From positions 1 to 51,195 of the forward strand of contig JAZQMO010000023.1 of assembly GCA_045543495.1 (NCBI GenBank): a stretch of DNA of 51,195 bases. Reading direction: 5' to 3'. Source of the DNA: RGIG5579 sp045543495. GTDB taxonomy: Bacteria; Bacillota; Clostridia; Oscillospirales; SIG627. Position numbers and translations under genes: made by a program. Numbering within the stretch: the stretch's first letter is position 1; the number at the start of each line of letters is the position of its first letter. Under the pieces are notes generated by a model, which was not told where the DNA came from, did not search any database, and worked only from the letters and a program-made list of their open reading frames with translations. Shown here one piece after another: positions 8,619 to 17,915 of this stretch.

Positions 8619-11218
8619 GTCCCATGATGCTCCAATACTTTGAAATCAAAAAGCAATACGAGGATTATATCCTGTTTTACCGTCTCGGGGACTTTTACGA
8701 GATGTTCTTTGAGGATGCCAAAACGGCCTCCCGAGAGCTGGATCTGACCCTGACGGGAAGAGACTGCGGAGAAGAGGAGCGTGCACCCATGTGCGGCGTT
8801 CCCTATCACTCCTGCGATCCTTACATTGCCAAGCTCATTGAAAAGGGCTATAAGGTGGCCATCTGTGAGCAGGCCGCCGACCCTGCCCAGTGCAAGGGGA
8901 TCGTGCCCCGTGAGGTCATTCGCATTATCACCCCCGGCACCGTTACCTTGGGGGATGCGCTGGAGGAGGAAAAGAATAACTTTCTGACCACGGTCTTCGT
9001 GGAGGGAAGCAAAGCCGCCTGCGCCTTTTACGATCTTTCCCAAGGAAGCATTTGGGCCATCTCCATGGAAAACAAAGAGGAAAAGGCACTGCTTCGTCAG
9101 ATCATCAACGAATTTGCCAAATTCAAGCCCTCGGAAATGGTGACCAATCTGGACAAGTCCCTTTGCCCTGAATTGTGCGAATATATCACCCGAGAAAAGG
9201 GCGGTGTGGCAGACTGCGGACTTTACGATCTGTTTGAAGACAAGAATCTTCCTTTGATCTACGAGCAGTTTTCCAAAAAGCCCGAGGAATTGGGACTGGG
9301 AGCAGAGGATCTTGCCCTGCAAAGGGCCTGTGCCGCTATGATCGCTTATTTGAAGATCACCCAAAAGACCACCCTGAACACCCTAAATCAGATCCGTGTT
9401 TACGACAACAATCAGTACCTTTCCATCGACGCCAATTCCCGCCGCAATCTGGAATTGGTGGAGACTCAGCGAGGCAAGGAGAAAAAGGGCTCCCTGCTTT
9501 GGGTTTTGGATCGCACCAAAACCAGCGTGGGTGCAAGGCTCTTGCGCCGCTGGATCGAGCAGCCCCTGACCCATCCGAGAGCCATTGCCAAGCGGCAGAG
9601 TGCAGTTTTGGAGCTCTATAACGATCTGGTAAGAAAGGACACGGTGCGAGAAAATTTAAGTGTGATGCAGGACATTGAAAGGATCCTGTCCCGCATTATA
9701 TACAGCGGCGGCAACGCCAAGGATCTGTTTGCCTTGGGCAATACCCTCTCAAATCTTCCTGCGCTTTGCCGTTCTCTGGAGGGCTGCAGCGGGGAAGCAC
9801 TTCTTGAGATCCACACCCTTCTTTCCGAAAAGATCCTTCCCGTGACCACGCCCCTTTGCGAGACTCTGCTCTCGGCCATTAAGCCCGATCCGCCCTTTTC
9901 CGTGCGGGAGGGAGGCTTTATCCAAAAGGGATACAGTCAGGAGCTGGATGAATTGAATTCCATTATGACCGAAAGCCAAAGCTACCTTGCCAAGATCGAG
10001 GCAACGGAGCGGGACCTGACGGGGATCCCCAAGCTTAAGATCGGTTATAACCGAGTCTTCGGATATTATTTTGAGGTTTCCAAGCTTCATCAGGACAAGG
10101 TGCCCGAGCGCTACATTCGCAAGCAGACCCTGACCAATGCCGAGCGGTACATCACAAGCGAATTGAAGGATATGGAAAGCCGTATTCTCGGGGCCAAGGA
10201 CCGTGCCGTGGCGCTGGAATACGATCTGTTTTGTCAGCTTTGCGATAGCGTGAAGGCCGTTTCCTCGGTACTGCAGGAGGCCTCTCACCTGATGGCGCAG
10301 ATCGATGTTTACGCCTCTCTTGCCCACGTGGCACTGGAAAACAATTACACCTGCCCCGTGGTGGACTTTTCCGACGAGATCCACATTGTGGACGGCAGAC
10401 ACCCCGTGGTGGAAAAGGTGACCAAGGGCTTCTTCGTTCCCAACGATGCGACCCTTGACTGCACCCACAACCGTATGGCCATTATTACAGGCCCCAATAT
10501 GGCAGGTAAATCTACCTATATGCGCCAATGCGCCATTCTTGTGATTATGGCGCAGATGGGCTCCTTTGTTCCCGCCAAGGAAGCAAGGGTGGGCATTGTA
10601 GACAAGATCTTTACCCGAGTGGGCGCCAGCGATGATCTGTCCATGGGGCAATCCACCTTTATGATCGAAATGAGCGAGGTGGCTTACATTTTGGAAAACG
10701 CCACCAAAAAGAGCCTTATTATTTACGATGAGATCGGCCGCGGCACCTCCACCTATGACGGAATGAGCATTGCCAAGGCGGTGATCGAATACACCGCAGG
10801 GAAAAAATGCGGTGCCAAGACCCTGTTTGCCACCCATTACCACGAATTGAGCGAATTGGAAAACACGCTGGACGGGGTGAAGAATTACAACATTGCCGCC
10901 AAGAAGCGTGGAGACAGCGTGATCTTTTTGAGAAAGATCCTCCCCGGCTCCGCAGACGACAGCTACGGAATTGAGGTAGCAAGCCTTGCAGGGGTTCCCT
11001 CCGAGGTCATTCGCAGAGCCAAGGAAACCTTAAAGGAATTGGAAGAAAAGATGCCTGTGGAGAAAAAGCGGGTGTCCCACGAAGAGGAGCTTCCTATGCT
11101 TTCGGGGATCAAGGACAGCATCATTGACCAATTAAAGGGGATCAATCCCGATGCCCTGACCCCCATTGAAGCCTTGGGGAAATTGTATGAATTGACCCGA
11201 GAGGCAAAAAATTTGTAA
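8615..11218 (+). CDS. mutS: DNA mismatch recognition ATPase MutS
   Basis: 867 residues. The N-terminal mismatch-binding domain includes YRLGDFYEMFFEDA with the Phe-X-Glu element. The C-terminal ATPase has Walker A GPNMAGKST at about 625 and DEIGRGTSTYDG at about 705. It binds mismatches as a clamp and recruits MutL. The start overlaps miaB by four bases and mutL follows after 12 bases with its own GAGGAGG site, so the mismatch-repair pair is co-expressed. Confidence 0.97.
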   Translation: MSPMMLQYFEIKKQYEDYILFYRLGDFYEMFFEDAKTASRELDLTLTGRDCGEEERAPMCGVPYHSCDPYIAKLIEKGYKVAICEQAADPAQCKGIVPREVIRIITPGTVTLGDALEEEKNNFLTTVFVEGSKAACAFYDLSQGSIWAISMENKEEKALLRQIINEFAKFKPSEMVTNLDKSLCPELCEYITREKGGVADCGLYDLFEDKNLPLIYEQFSKKPEELGLGAEDLALQRACAAMIAYLKITQKTTLNTLNQIRVYDNNQYLSIDANSRRNLELVETQRGKEKKGSLLWVLDRTKTSVGARLLRRWIEQPLTHPRAIAKRQSAVLELYNDLVRKDTVRENLSVMQDIERILSRIIYSGGNAKDLFALGNTLSNLPALCRSLEGCSGEALLEIHTLLSEKILPVTTPLCETLLSAIKPDPPFSVREGGFIQKGYSQELDELNSIMTESQSYLAKIEATERDLTGIPKLKIGYNRVFGYYFEVSKLHQDKVPERYIRKQTLTNAERYITSELKDMESRILGAKDRAVALEYDLFCQLCDSVKAVSSVLQEASHLMAQIDVYASLAHVALENNYTCPVVDFSDEIHIVDGRHPVVEKVTKGFFVPNDATLDCTHNRMAIITGPNMAGKSTYMRQCAILVIMAQMGSFVPAKEARVGIVDKIFTRVGASDDLSMGQSTFMIEMSEVAYILENATKKSLIIYDEIGRGTSTYDGMSIAKAVIEYTAGKKCGAKTLFATHYHELSELENTLDGVKNYNIAAKKRGDSVIFLRKILPGSADDSYGIEVASLAGVPSEVIRRAKETLKELEEKMPVEKKRVSHEEELPMLSGIKDSIIDQLKGINPDALTPIEALGKLYELTREAKNL

Positions 11219-11230
11219 TGAGGAGGAAAG

Positions 11231-13285
11231 ATGGCAAAGATCAATCTTTTGGACGTGCAGACCTCCAACCTCATCGCCGCAGGCGAGGTGGTGGAGCGCC
11301 CCGCAAACGTACTCAAGGAGCTTTTGGAAAACGCCATTGATGCAAAAAGCACCGCCATCGTCACGGAGATCGAGGGCGGCGGCGTGGATCTGATCCGTGT
11401 CAGCGACAACGGCTGCGGAATGGACCGTGAGGATCTTGCCCTTGCGGTGCGCCGCCACGCCACAAGCAAGATCAGAACGGGGGCGGATCTGGATTCCATT
11501 ACCACCCTCGGCTTCCGCGGAGAAGCCTTGGCCGCCATTTCCTCCACCTCCCGCTTTACCATGCTTTCCAAGGAGAGAGAGGCTGACATCGGCCATCAGA
11601 TCACCTTGGAGGGAGAGGAGGTCATAGGCCTTGAGGAATGTGGCTGCGCCGACGGAACCACGGTTTTGGTGCGGGACCTGTTTTTCAATCAGCCCGCCCG
11701 CAGAAAGTTTTTGAAGCGCCCGCAAACGGAAAGCGCCGCCATTTTGCAGTATTTGCAGCGCATTGCCATCTCCCACCCCGAGATCGCCTTTCGCCACTCG
11801 GTGGACGGAGCGGTAAAATTACAGACGGTGGGCAACGGCAAGCTTTACGACTGCATTTACTCCGTTTACGGGAAGGAATTTGCCGCAAGCCTTGTGGCTT
11901 TGGACGAGACCGTTGGCCCCTATCGGATCCACGGCTATATTACAAGGCCCGAAATGGCACGAAACAATCACAGCTATCAGAGCTTTTATATCAATTCCCG
12001 CTTCGTGAAGAGCAGAACCATGGCCTTTGCCTTGGAAGATGCTTACAAAAGCTTTGTGAAAAGCGAGAAATTTCCCGGATGCGTTTTGTTTTTGGAATTG
12101 GATCCCGCTCAGGTGGATGTGAATGTGCATCCTGCCAAATTGGAGGTGCGCTTCAGTCAGGAAAGAGGCGTTTACGATGCCATTTATTCCGTGGTACGAA
12201 GGGCCCTCTCTTCCCTCTCCAATAAGCTGGCAAGAGATGAATACCAAGAAGCGGTAAAACAAGCGGAAATGACCGGTGAAAAGGTTTCCTACACCATTTC
12301 CGAAACGAAAGAAGCTCCCAAGGTATCCCTTGAGGTGCAAAGCGGCTCCTATCGGGAAGCTCGGGGAGATCTTCCTCTGTTTTCTCAGGCCAAAAGCCGT
12401 GGGAAAACACCCTTGATGCCAAAAGAGGAGAGGATCCTGCCCAAAAAGGTAGAGGTCAGAAGGGCAGACTTTGCCTCCATCAGTATTCAGAAGGAGGATG
12501 AAAAAAGACCGACTTTCAAGCCCGAGACCGCCGAGAAAGAGGTCGCCTTCCCCAAGGCCGCCGAGGCAGAGATTGAGATTTCTGAGGCTACGGAGAAAGA
12601 GCCTCCTTTGGATCTGCCTTTGAAAAAGGAAGAGGCTCCCATTCCCGAGCAGTTGACCATTGACGGGGTGCTCCCCGAGGAGAACGACTCCAATCCCATT
12701 GCGGGAAAGGGTGTGATCCGAGGAGTTCTCTTCAACGCTTATATTCTTTACGAGGCGGGCGAGAGTGTTTATCTCATTGATAAGCACGCCGCCCACGAAA
12801 GGATCCTTTATGAGGAGCTGAAAAAGAATCACAAAAGCGAATCGGTGCAGTTCTTGATGGAGCCCCTTGTATTAAAGCTTGCCCCCTTGGAGCACGCCAG
12901 CCTTGCCGAGCACTTAAAGGAGCTTGGGGAAGCGGGCTTTGCAGTGGAGGAATTCGGAGAAGGTGCCTTTTTGGTGCGAGGGATCCCGCTGGAATTCATT
13001 TCCCTGTCCACCCAAGACGTCCTTTCTGTTTTGACCCTTGCCGCCAAGGAATTGATGATGGGAGGACGGGCCGCAGGAGCCGCCGAAAAGCGATTTGACC
13101 GCACCCTTTACTCCATGGCCTGCAAGGCCGCTGTCAAGGCGGGGATCCCCTCCACCGACAGCGATCACACTTGGCTGATCAACAAGATCCGCGAGATGGA
13201 CAATGTGATGGTATGCCCCCACGGCAGACCCATTTTGGTGCCCTTGACCAAAAAAGAAATTGAAGGAATGTTTTTGAGAACTTAA
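11231..13285 (+). CDS. mutL: DNA mismatch repair endonuclease MutL
   Basis: 684 residues. The GHKL ATPase domain has ELLENAIDAKS, DNGCGMDRED and TLGFRGEALAAISS. A charged low-complexity linker spans about 340-480. The C-terminal endonuclease domain has DKHAAHERILYEE at about 516, which matches the DQHAxxExxxxE metal motif except for Lys in place of Gln, and CPHGRPI at about 661. This is the nicking type of MutL found where there is no MutH. It lies directly after mutS in the same transcript. Confidence 0.96.
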   Translation: MAKINLLDVQTSNLIAAGEVVERPANVLKELLENAIDAKSTAIVTEIEGGGVDLIRVSDNGCGMDREDLALAVRRHATSKIRTGADLDSITTLGFRGEALAAISSTSRFTMLSKEREADIGHQITLEGEEVIGLEECGCADGTTVLVRDLFFNQPARRKFLKRPQTESAAILQYLQRIAISHPEIAFRHSVDGAVKLQTVGNGKLYDCIYSVYGKEFAASLVALDETVGPYRIHGYITRPEMARNNHSYQSFYINSRFVKSRTMAFALEDAYKSFVKSEKFPGCVLFLELDPAQVDVNVHPAKLEVRFSQERGVYDAIYSVVRRALSSLSNKLARDEYQEAVKQAEMTGEKVSYTISETKEAPKVSLEVQSGSYREARGDLPLFSQAKSRGKTPLMPKEERILPKKVEVRRADFASISIQKEDEKRPTFKPETAEKEVAFPKAAEAEIEISEATEKEPPLDLPLKKEEAPIPEQLTIDGVLPEENDSNPIAGKGVIRGVLFNAYILYEAGESVYLIDKHAAHERILYEELKKNHKSESVQFLMEPLVLKLAPLEHASLAEHLKELGEAGFAVEEFGEGAFLVRGIPLEFISLSTQDVLSVLTLAAKELMMGGRAAGAAEKRFDRTLYSMACKAAVKAGIPSTDSDHTWLINKIREMDNVMVCPHGRPILVPLTKKEIEGMFLRT

Positions 13286-13297
13286 AAAGAGGTAGCT

Positions 13298-13867
13298 ATG
13301 GCAAAAGTAAATTGGCCGGGAGGAACCCTTCTGGCACCCGTGCCTGCGGTGATCGTCACCAGCGGCAGTATGGAAAAGCCCAATGCGGCAACGGTGGCTT
13401 GGACGGGAATCGTCTGCTCCGAGCCCCCTATGACCTATATTTCCCTGCGGAAATCCCGACACAGCCACAAGATCATCTCCCAAACGGGAGAATTCGTGAT
13501 CAATCTGACCACAGGCTCTCTTGCCAAGGCCGCCGATGCCTGCGGCGTTTACACGGGAGCAAAAATGGATAAGATCAAGGCCTATTCCCTGACAGCGGAA
13601 AAAGCCTTTCAGGTTTCCTGCCCCACCTTGGCACAAAGCCCCGTTTCCTTGGAGTGTAAGGTGGAAGAGATCCGTGAATTGGGAAGCCACGATATGTTTT
13701 TGGCCCGCATCGTTTCGGTGGATGTGGAGGAGGAATATATGGATGCCAACGGAAAACTGGATCTGAAAAAGGCAAATCTTCTTGCCTATTCCCACGGCGA
13801 TTACATTCAATTGGGAAAGAAGATCGGCTCCTTTGGCTTTGCCGTAAAAAAGAAAAAGAAGCGCTGA
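13298..13867 (+). CDS. Flavin reductase family (FMN-binding split barrel) protein
   Basis: 189 residues. GGTLLAPVPAVIVTSGSMEKPNAATVAWTG-type N-terminal sequence, with the conserved PPMTYISLRKSRHS and the middle segment EFVINLTT, identifies the FMN-binding split-barrel flavin reductase family. Members reduce free flavin with NAD(P)H or act as small flavoproteins in the cytoplasm. It begins 12 bases after mutL with an AAGAGG site, so it is co-transcribed, although no functional link with mismatch repair is known. The C terminus is a run of lysines. Confidence 0.85.
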   Translation: MAKVNWPGGTLLAPVPAVIVTSGSMEKPNAATVAWTGIVCSEPPMTYISLRKSRHSHKIISQTGEFVINLTTGSLAKAADACGVYTGAKMDKIKAYSLTAEKAFQVSCPTLAQSPVSLECKVEEIRELGSHDMFLARIVSVDVEEEYMDANGKLDLKKANLLAYSHGDYIQLGKKIGSFGFAVKKKKKR

Positions 13868-13873
13868 CAAAAG

Positions 13874-13914
13874 CCCCGCCCCTTTCACTCAAGGGTGAAA
13901 GGGGCGGGGTATTT
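13874..13914. terminator. Bidirectional terminator between mutL operon and LysR gene
   Basis: A perfect 15-base GC-rich stem (CCCCGCCCCTTTCAC and its complement) around a short loop, followed by a T-rich tail on the plus strand. It separates two convergent genes. Confidence 0.85.
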
Positions 13915-14798
13915 TATTCGGTGGGAAACAGAGGGGTATTTTGAACGAAGGAGAGAAAGGCCATCATTCCCTCGGTCTTTCGGCGCTCCTTTTTCAAAAC
14001 GAGGCTCACCTGACAGGAAAGCTCACGGTCGGTAGGAATGGGAACCGTATCACCTCCCCGATCCACGAGAGATTGAAACAGAAAGCCTACGGCAAGGCCC
14101 TTTTTCAGGGCAAGCTGAACCGTGGATAACTGCTTGGTTTGAAGCATAATATGAGGGGTCACGCCCCGCTGAGAAAACCAGCGCTTCACGAGGCCTGTTT
14201 GAAAAAAGCTATCCTCAAACAACACCAAAGGAACGCCTTTTAGGTCCTCGGGGGAAACGGTGCTTTTCCCGCAAAGGGGCGAAGCCTTCCCCGCACAGCA
14301 AACAAGAGAAAGCTTTTGCACCGAAAGAGACTGATATTTCCCATCCACGGGGCCGCTGTGAGGGAGAAACACAAGATCCAATTCATCCTTTTCAAGCCCC
14401 TCCAAAAGATCCTGACGGCTTCCCTCCGTCAAAAGAAGGGACAGCGAAGGGTGCTGTGGAGAAAAGGAGGTGTAAATGGAGGGCAGGATCATAGAGCCGA
14501 TCATGGGAGGAACCCCCAATCGCAGAAGGCTTCTTCCCTTGCCCATTTCCTCAAGCTCACGCTCACACCTCTCCACTCTTCGGAGAATATCCTGTGCCAA
14601 CAAATTGAGGGCTTCCCCCTCGGGGGTAGGAACGACACCACGGTGGTGGCGGCGAAACAAGGTCACGCCGTACCCGGCTTCCAGATCCTTGATACAGGCG
14701 GAAAGGGAGGGCTGGGAAACGTGCAGATGCAGGGCCGCCGCAGAAAAGGAGCCCAAGGAACAAATGGTGGAAAAGTATTTCAGTTGTGTCAGATTCAT
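13914..14798 (-). CDS. LysR-family transcriptional regulator
   Basis: 294 residues from the ATG at 14798, chosen because AAGGAGG lies seven bases upstream; the longer frame to 14846 crosses the promoter. The winged helix-turn-helix is MNLTQLKYFSTICSLGSFS and AALHLHVSQPSLSACIKDLE; the substrate-binding domain follows. It is divergent from the tartrate/malate-type dehydrogenase gene and shares the intergenic region, the usual arrangement for a LysR protein that activates its neighbour in response to the substrate. The inducer is not known. Confidence 0.9.
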   Translation of the reverse strand: MNLTQLKYFSTICSLGSFSAAALHLHVSQPSLSACIKDLEAGYGVTLFRRHHRGVVPTPEGEALNLLAQDILRRVERCERELEEMGKGRSLLRLGVPPMIGSMILPSIYTSFSPQHPSLSLLLTEGSRQDLLEGLEKDELDLVFLPHSGPVDGKYQSLSVQKLSLVCCAGKASPLCGKSTVSPEDLKGVPLVLFEDSFFQTGLVKRWFSQRGVTPHIMLQTKQLSTVQLALKKGLAVGFLFQSLVDRGGDTVPIPTDRELSCQVSLVLKKERRKTEGMMAFLSFVQNTPLFPTE

Positions 14799-14817
14799 AG
14801 CATCCTCCTTTTGTTTC

Positions 14818-14887
14818 ATTATATAGTTTCTATCTATATTTGTCAATAAAATATGTATTTTACAAATACCGCATCATACGTTATACT
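14818..14887. promoter_or_regulatory. Divergent promoters with a LysR box between regulator and dehydrogenase
   Basis: On the minus strand TTGACA-N17-TATAAT (14846 down to 14818) serves the LysR gene. On the plus strand TTTACA (14859)-N17-TATACT (14882) serves the dehydrogenase. The dyad GTATTT-TAC-AAATAC at 14855-14869 fits the LysR consensus T-N11-A and overlaps the plus-strand -35 box. A second dyad, TATAG-N7-CTATA, at 14822-14838 lies in the regulator promoter. Control through these sites is inferred. Confidence 0.7.
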
Positions 14888-14915
14888 ATGGGTATCAAGC
14901 CTTAGGAGGTAGAAT

Positions 14916-15980
14916 ATGATCACACACAGAATTGCTGTCATCGGCGGGGACGGGATCGGCCCCGAGGTCATAAAGGAAGGAGTCAAGCTGTTAAAGCGGG
15001 TGGCCGAGCTTGACAAAGGCTTTGCCTTTGAGTTCGTTTCCTTTCCTTGGGGATGCGATTATTACAAGAAAAACGGAAAAATGATGCCTGAAAACGGCCT
15101 CGAGATCTTATCGGAATTTGATGCCATTTTGCTGGGTGCAGTGGGAGCTCCCGATGTGCCCGATCACATTTCCCTTTGGGAATTGCTTTTGGCCATCCGC
15201 AAGGGCTTTGACCAATATGTCAATCTGCGCCCCGTAAAGCTCCTTGAGGGCGCTCCCTGCCCCTTGAAGGAGGTAACGCCCCAAGAGGTGGATATGATCT
15301 TCGTAAGAGAAAACAGCGAAGGAGAATATGCGGGAAGCGGAAGCTGGCTCTACAAGGGAAAGCCCAACGAAGTGGTCATTCAGGACGGGGTCTTTTCCCG
15401 TGCAGGCTGTGAGAGGATCATTCGCTACGCCTACAAGCTGGCAAAGGAAAAGAAAAAGAGCCTTACCAGCATCAGCAAGGCCAATGCCCTCAATTACTCC
15501 ATGGTATTTTGGGATCAGATCTTCCGTGAGGTAGGAAAGGAATTCCCCGAGGTCAAGACCCACTCCTATTTGGTGGATGCCGCCAGTATGTTTATGATCA
15601 AGGATCCCGCTCGCTTTGAGGTGGTGGTCACCTCCAATCTATTCGGCGATATTCTCACGGATCTGGGAGCCGCCATTGCAGGGGGAATGGGCCTTGCGGC
15701 AGGCGCAAATCTAAACCCCGAGAGAAAATTCCCCTCCATGTTTGAGCCCATTCACGGCTCTGCCCCCGATATTGCGGGAAAGGGCCTTGCCAATCCTCTG
15801 GCAACCGTGTGGTCTGCCAGCCAGCTGCTTGACTTTTTCGGGCACGAGGAATGGGGCAAAAAGGTGTTGGACTGCATTCAGCGAGCCTTGGTTGAGAAAA
15901 AGGTACTGACCCCCGATCTTGGTGGGAGCGCTACCACAAGTCAGGTGGGAGATGAGATCCTGCGGCTTTTGGAGGAATAA
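14916..15980 (+). CDS. Tartrate/D-malate dehydrogenase-like oxidative decarboxylase
   Basis: 354 residues of the isocitrate/isopropylmalate dehydrogenase superfamily. Seen: GGDGIGPEVI at the start, VRENSEGEYAGSG at about 129, DAASMFMIKDP, the metal and cofactor region NLFGDILTDLGAAIAGGMG at about 241, and FEPIHGSAPDIAGKG. The SEGEY form and ISLWELLLAIRKGFDQYVNLRP fit the tartrate dehydrogenase/D-malate dehydrogenase branch (TtuC/DmlA) better than LeuB. No leuA, leuC or leuD is present. It would oxidise D-malate, tartrate or a related hydroxyacid with NAD. The LysR gene alongside is probably its regulator. 3-isopropylmalate remains an alternative substrate. Confidence 0.8.
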   Translation: MITHRIAVIGGDGIGPEVIKEGVKLLKRVAELDKGFAFEFVSFPWGCDYYKKNGKMMPENGLEILSEFDAILLGAVGAPDVPDHISLWELLLAIRKGFDQYVNLRPVKLLEGAPCPLKEVTPQEVDMIFVRENSEGEYAGSGSWLYKGKPNEVVIQDGVFSRAGCERIIRYAYKLAKEKKKSLTSISKANALNYSMVFWDQIFREVGKEFPEVKTHSYLVDAASMFMIKDPARFEVVVTSNLFGDILTDLGAAIAGGMGLAAGANLNPERKFPSMFEPIHGSAPDIAGKGLANPLATVWSASQLLDFFGHEEWGKKVLDCIQRALVEKKVLTPDLGGSATTSQVGDEILRLLEE

Positions 15981-15993
15981 AAAAGGAAGAAGC

Positions 15994-16014
15994 AACGGTA
16001 CGGGTCGTACCGTT
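15994..16014. other. Perfect 9-base hairpin after the dehydrogenase gene
   Basis: AACGGTACG and CGTACCGTT flank a GGT loop. No T-run follows, so it is not a standard terminator. It may stabilise the mRNA 3 prime end ahead of the terminator at 16026. Confidence 0.4.
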
Positions 16015-16025
16015 AAGGACAGTAA

Positions 16026-16065
16026 AAGAGCTGTGTAGAAAATATCTACACAGCTCTTAATTTTG
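16026..16065. terminator. Terminator between dehydrogenase and lipoprotein genes
   Basis: A perfect 13-base stem AAGAGCTGTGTAG/CTACACAGCTCTT with a 7-base loop. AATTTTGT follows on the plus strand and TTTT on the minus strand, so it can serve both convergent transcripts. Between it and the lipoprotein stop is another short hairpin at 16086-16106. Confidence 0.75.
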
Positions 16066-16131
16066 TCTTATACCTTGGCAAGCAGGACATTTTGGCACCA
16101 AATGTCACTTGTTAGGAGAACCTAAAACCCT

Positions 16132-16605
16132 TTAAAAAGTTGCTTCAGTGTCATATCGTTCTGAACTTTCAAAACGAATTGTTAATTGTTCTTTTTCGAA
16201 GGCAGTTCTTTCAATTATAGTTTCAGGGTAAATAATAACACCACCACTCTCAATGAAAGAAACATCATCCATAATACACTGGAACTCATACACGAAGGAA
16301 CCAGATTTATCTACAAATACAATTCTTTGAATATAGTCTGCTTGGCCGGCTTCAACTTGGGTAATCGATATGTCTAAATTGTATTTTTTAGCAAACTCTT
16401 CTCCGTCCATATAACCATCAGTGAAATTAAAAACATAAGCTCTATCAAACTCAAACGAGAATATATCTTGAACAGTTGCCGTTTCTTGCTTGTTTATAAC
16501 AGAAATAAGTTTTGATTTATAATCTTCGTTTTTTTGATTACAAGCCGCCAAACTAAACAAAATTATCCCACAAAGAATTACGGTAAATAATCTTTTGATT
16601 TTCAT
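16132..16605 (-). CDS. Small lipoprotein of unknown function
   Basis: 157 residues with a lipoprotein signal: MKIKRLFTVILCGIILF followed by the lipobox LAAC (Cys21). After cleavage and lipidation it would sit on the outer face of the membrane. The rest shows no motif I recognise. The gene is clearly richer in A and T than the enzymes around it and has its own promoter and flanking terminators, which suggests a recently acquired single-gene insertion. An AAAGGAGG ribosome site lies upstream of the ATG. Confidence 0.75.
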   Translation of the reverse strand: MKIKRLFTVILCGIILFSLAACNQKNEDYKSKLISVINKQETATVQDIFSFEFDRAYVFNFTDGYMDGEEFAKKYNLDISITQVEAGQADYIQRIVFVDKSGSFVYEFQCIMDDVSFIESGGVIIYPETIIERTAFEKEQLTIRFESSERYDTEATF

Positions 16606-16629
16606 TTTCTTTGCCTCCTTTATAACAAT

Positions 16630-16658
16630 ATTTTAGCATAAAATCATAGTGAGTTCAA
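16630..16658 (-). promoter_or_regulatory. Promoter of the small lipoprotein gene
   Basis: TTGAAC, 17 bases, TAAAAT on the minus strand, ending 25 bases before the start codon. It begins immediately after the terminator of the upstream gene. Confidence 0.65.
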
Positions 16659-16663
16659 TATCA

Positions 16664-16697
16664 AAAAAATCACCACCGATTGCTCGGTGGTGATTTT
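16664..16697 (-). terminator. Terminator after the ornithine cyclodeaminase-like gene
   Basis: Stem ATCACCACCGA/TCGGTGGTGAT with loop GCAA, followed on the minus strand by seven T. Confidence 0.85.
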
Positions 16698-16760
16698 GCG
16701 ATATCATTCAACTACTGGCCTTAAGAGTATCTCTCTTAGGTTGCTACTTCTTTTTTCTCA

Positions 16761-17879
16761 TTATACGAGATAGGGGGAATCCCAAAGCTTTAAGGTCTGA
16801 CCGAGGCCAAGCTTTTTGGCATTCTGATACAGGTCATAGCCCCAGCCCACATCCCAAACGGGCATACCGCCCGTAACGAAGCAGATGCGATCCTCGGGAG
16901 ACTCTCTGCCCACACGGGTGCCGCAGATGATATCACCAAGGCTGGTGGCTTCGGTGATGGGAGGCAGTTTTCCCTCGTACATCATACGGTAGGCCTGCAC
17001 GCCGATGCCGTTGATAAAGCGCTCGTTCTCGGGAAGCTGCAGGTGCTCATCAAAATAAACCTCGTGCATTCTGGCATTGTCCCAAACCAGCTTGGCGCTG
17101 GAGAAATAAGCCTCGTCAATGTTGCAGCGGCCTGTGAAGATGATCACACTGCCTGCCTTAAGCCAATCGTTGACGATGTTGACGGGCTTTACGGAGGAGG
17201 CGGCAACGCTGACGATATCGGCACATCTGACGGCTTCCTCCAAGCTCTTGGCGGCTCTGCCGGAAATGCCGTATTTCTCTGCCATTTCCTCGGCAAAGGC
17301 ACGGGCCTTTTCCTCTACCAGATCATACACCACGATCTCCTTTAAGGCCTTGGCCTCCTGTGCGATGCCCTCAAAGCAAGCCTTGGAAACGGGGCCTGCG
17401 CCGATGCAGGAGCAAACGGCGGCATCGGGGTTGGCAAGGTAACGGGTGGCAACGCCGGGAACACAGCCGGTACGAACGGAGCTGATGAGGTTGCCCGACA
17501 TGAGAGCGATGGGCTCGCAGGTATCCACATCGTTGAGCATTACCATTAAAATGGAGCGAGGAAGGCCTCTGGTGGGGTTGATGATGTTGGAGCCGTACCA
17601 CTTCTGCCCTGCTACATGGAATCGGCCTCCCACATAAGCGGGCATTGCCATAAAGCGGCGGTCGGGGCCGTCCACAGGCATTCCTTCAAACTCGGTCTCC
17701 TTGGGGAATTTCATGGCAATTCCGTGGGAATTGCGCTTGTCTCCACCCATAACATAGTCACCCGTGCTCAAAAGACGGAAGATCTCCTCCTCCACATCAA
17801 TGCATCTCTTGTAATCAAGAGCGCCTGCACGGATCATATCTTCTTCATTCAAATACAAAAACTCGGTTGTTTTTCCCAT
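16761..17879 (-). CDS. Ornithine cyclodeaminase/mu-crystallin family protein
   Basis: 372 residues. The family fold is shown by the N-terminal LYLNEEDMIRAG, the substrate-side AGQKWYGSNI, and the NAD-binding CSCIGAGPVSKACFEG at about residue 160. Members deaminate and cyclise ornithine or reduce cyclic imines and keto acids. This longer version (family norm about 320-350) resembles database entries labelled tyramine oxidase subunit B, a label with little support. It is divergent from an RpiR regulator and an EamA exporter and has its own strong promoter. Substrate unknown; an amino acid or imine is likely. Confidence 0.8.
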   Translation of the reverse strand: MGKTTEFLYLNEEDMIRAGALDYKRCIDVEEEIFRLLSTGDYVMGGDKRNSHGIAMKFPKETEFEGMPVDGPDRRFMAMPAYVGGRFHVAGQKWYGSNIINPTRGLPRSILMVMLNDVDTCEPIALMSGNLISSVRTGCVPGVATRYLANPDAAVCSCIGAGPVSKACFEGIAQEAKALKEIVVYDLVEEKARAFAEEMAEKYGISGRAAKSLEEAVRCADIVSVAASSVKPVNIVNDWLKAGSVIIFTGRCNIDEAYFSSAKLVWDNARMHEVYFDEHLQLPENERFINGIGVQAYRMMYEGKLPPITEATSLGDIICGTRVGRESPEDRICFVTGGMPVWDVGWGYDLYQNAKKLGLGQTLKLWDSPYLV

Positions 17880-17915
17880 TGTTTTCCCTTTCTTTGTAGT
17901 AATTGCTTTTTCTTC

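Noticed and set aside
14916..15980. LeuB (3-isopropylmalate dehydrogenase)
   Set aside because: No other leucine genes are near, and the SEGEY and LRP-region motifs fit the tartrate/D-malate branch better; kept as an alternative only.
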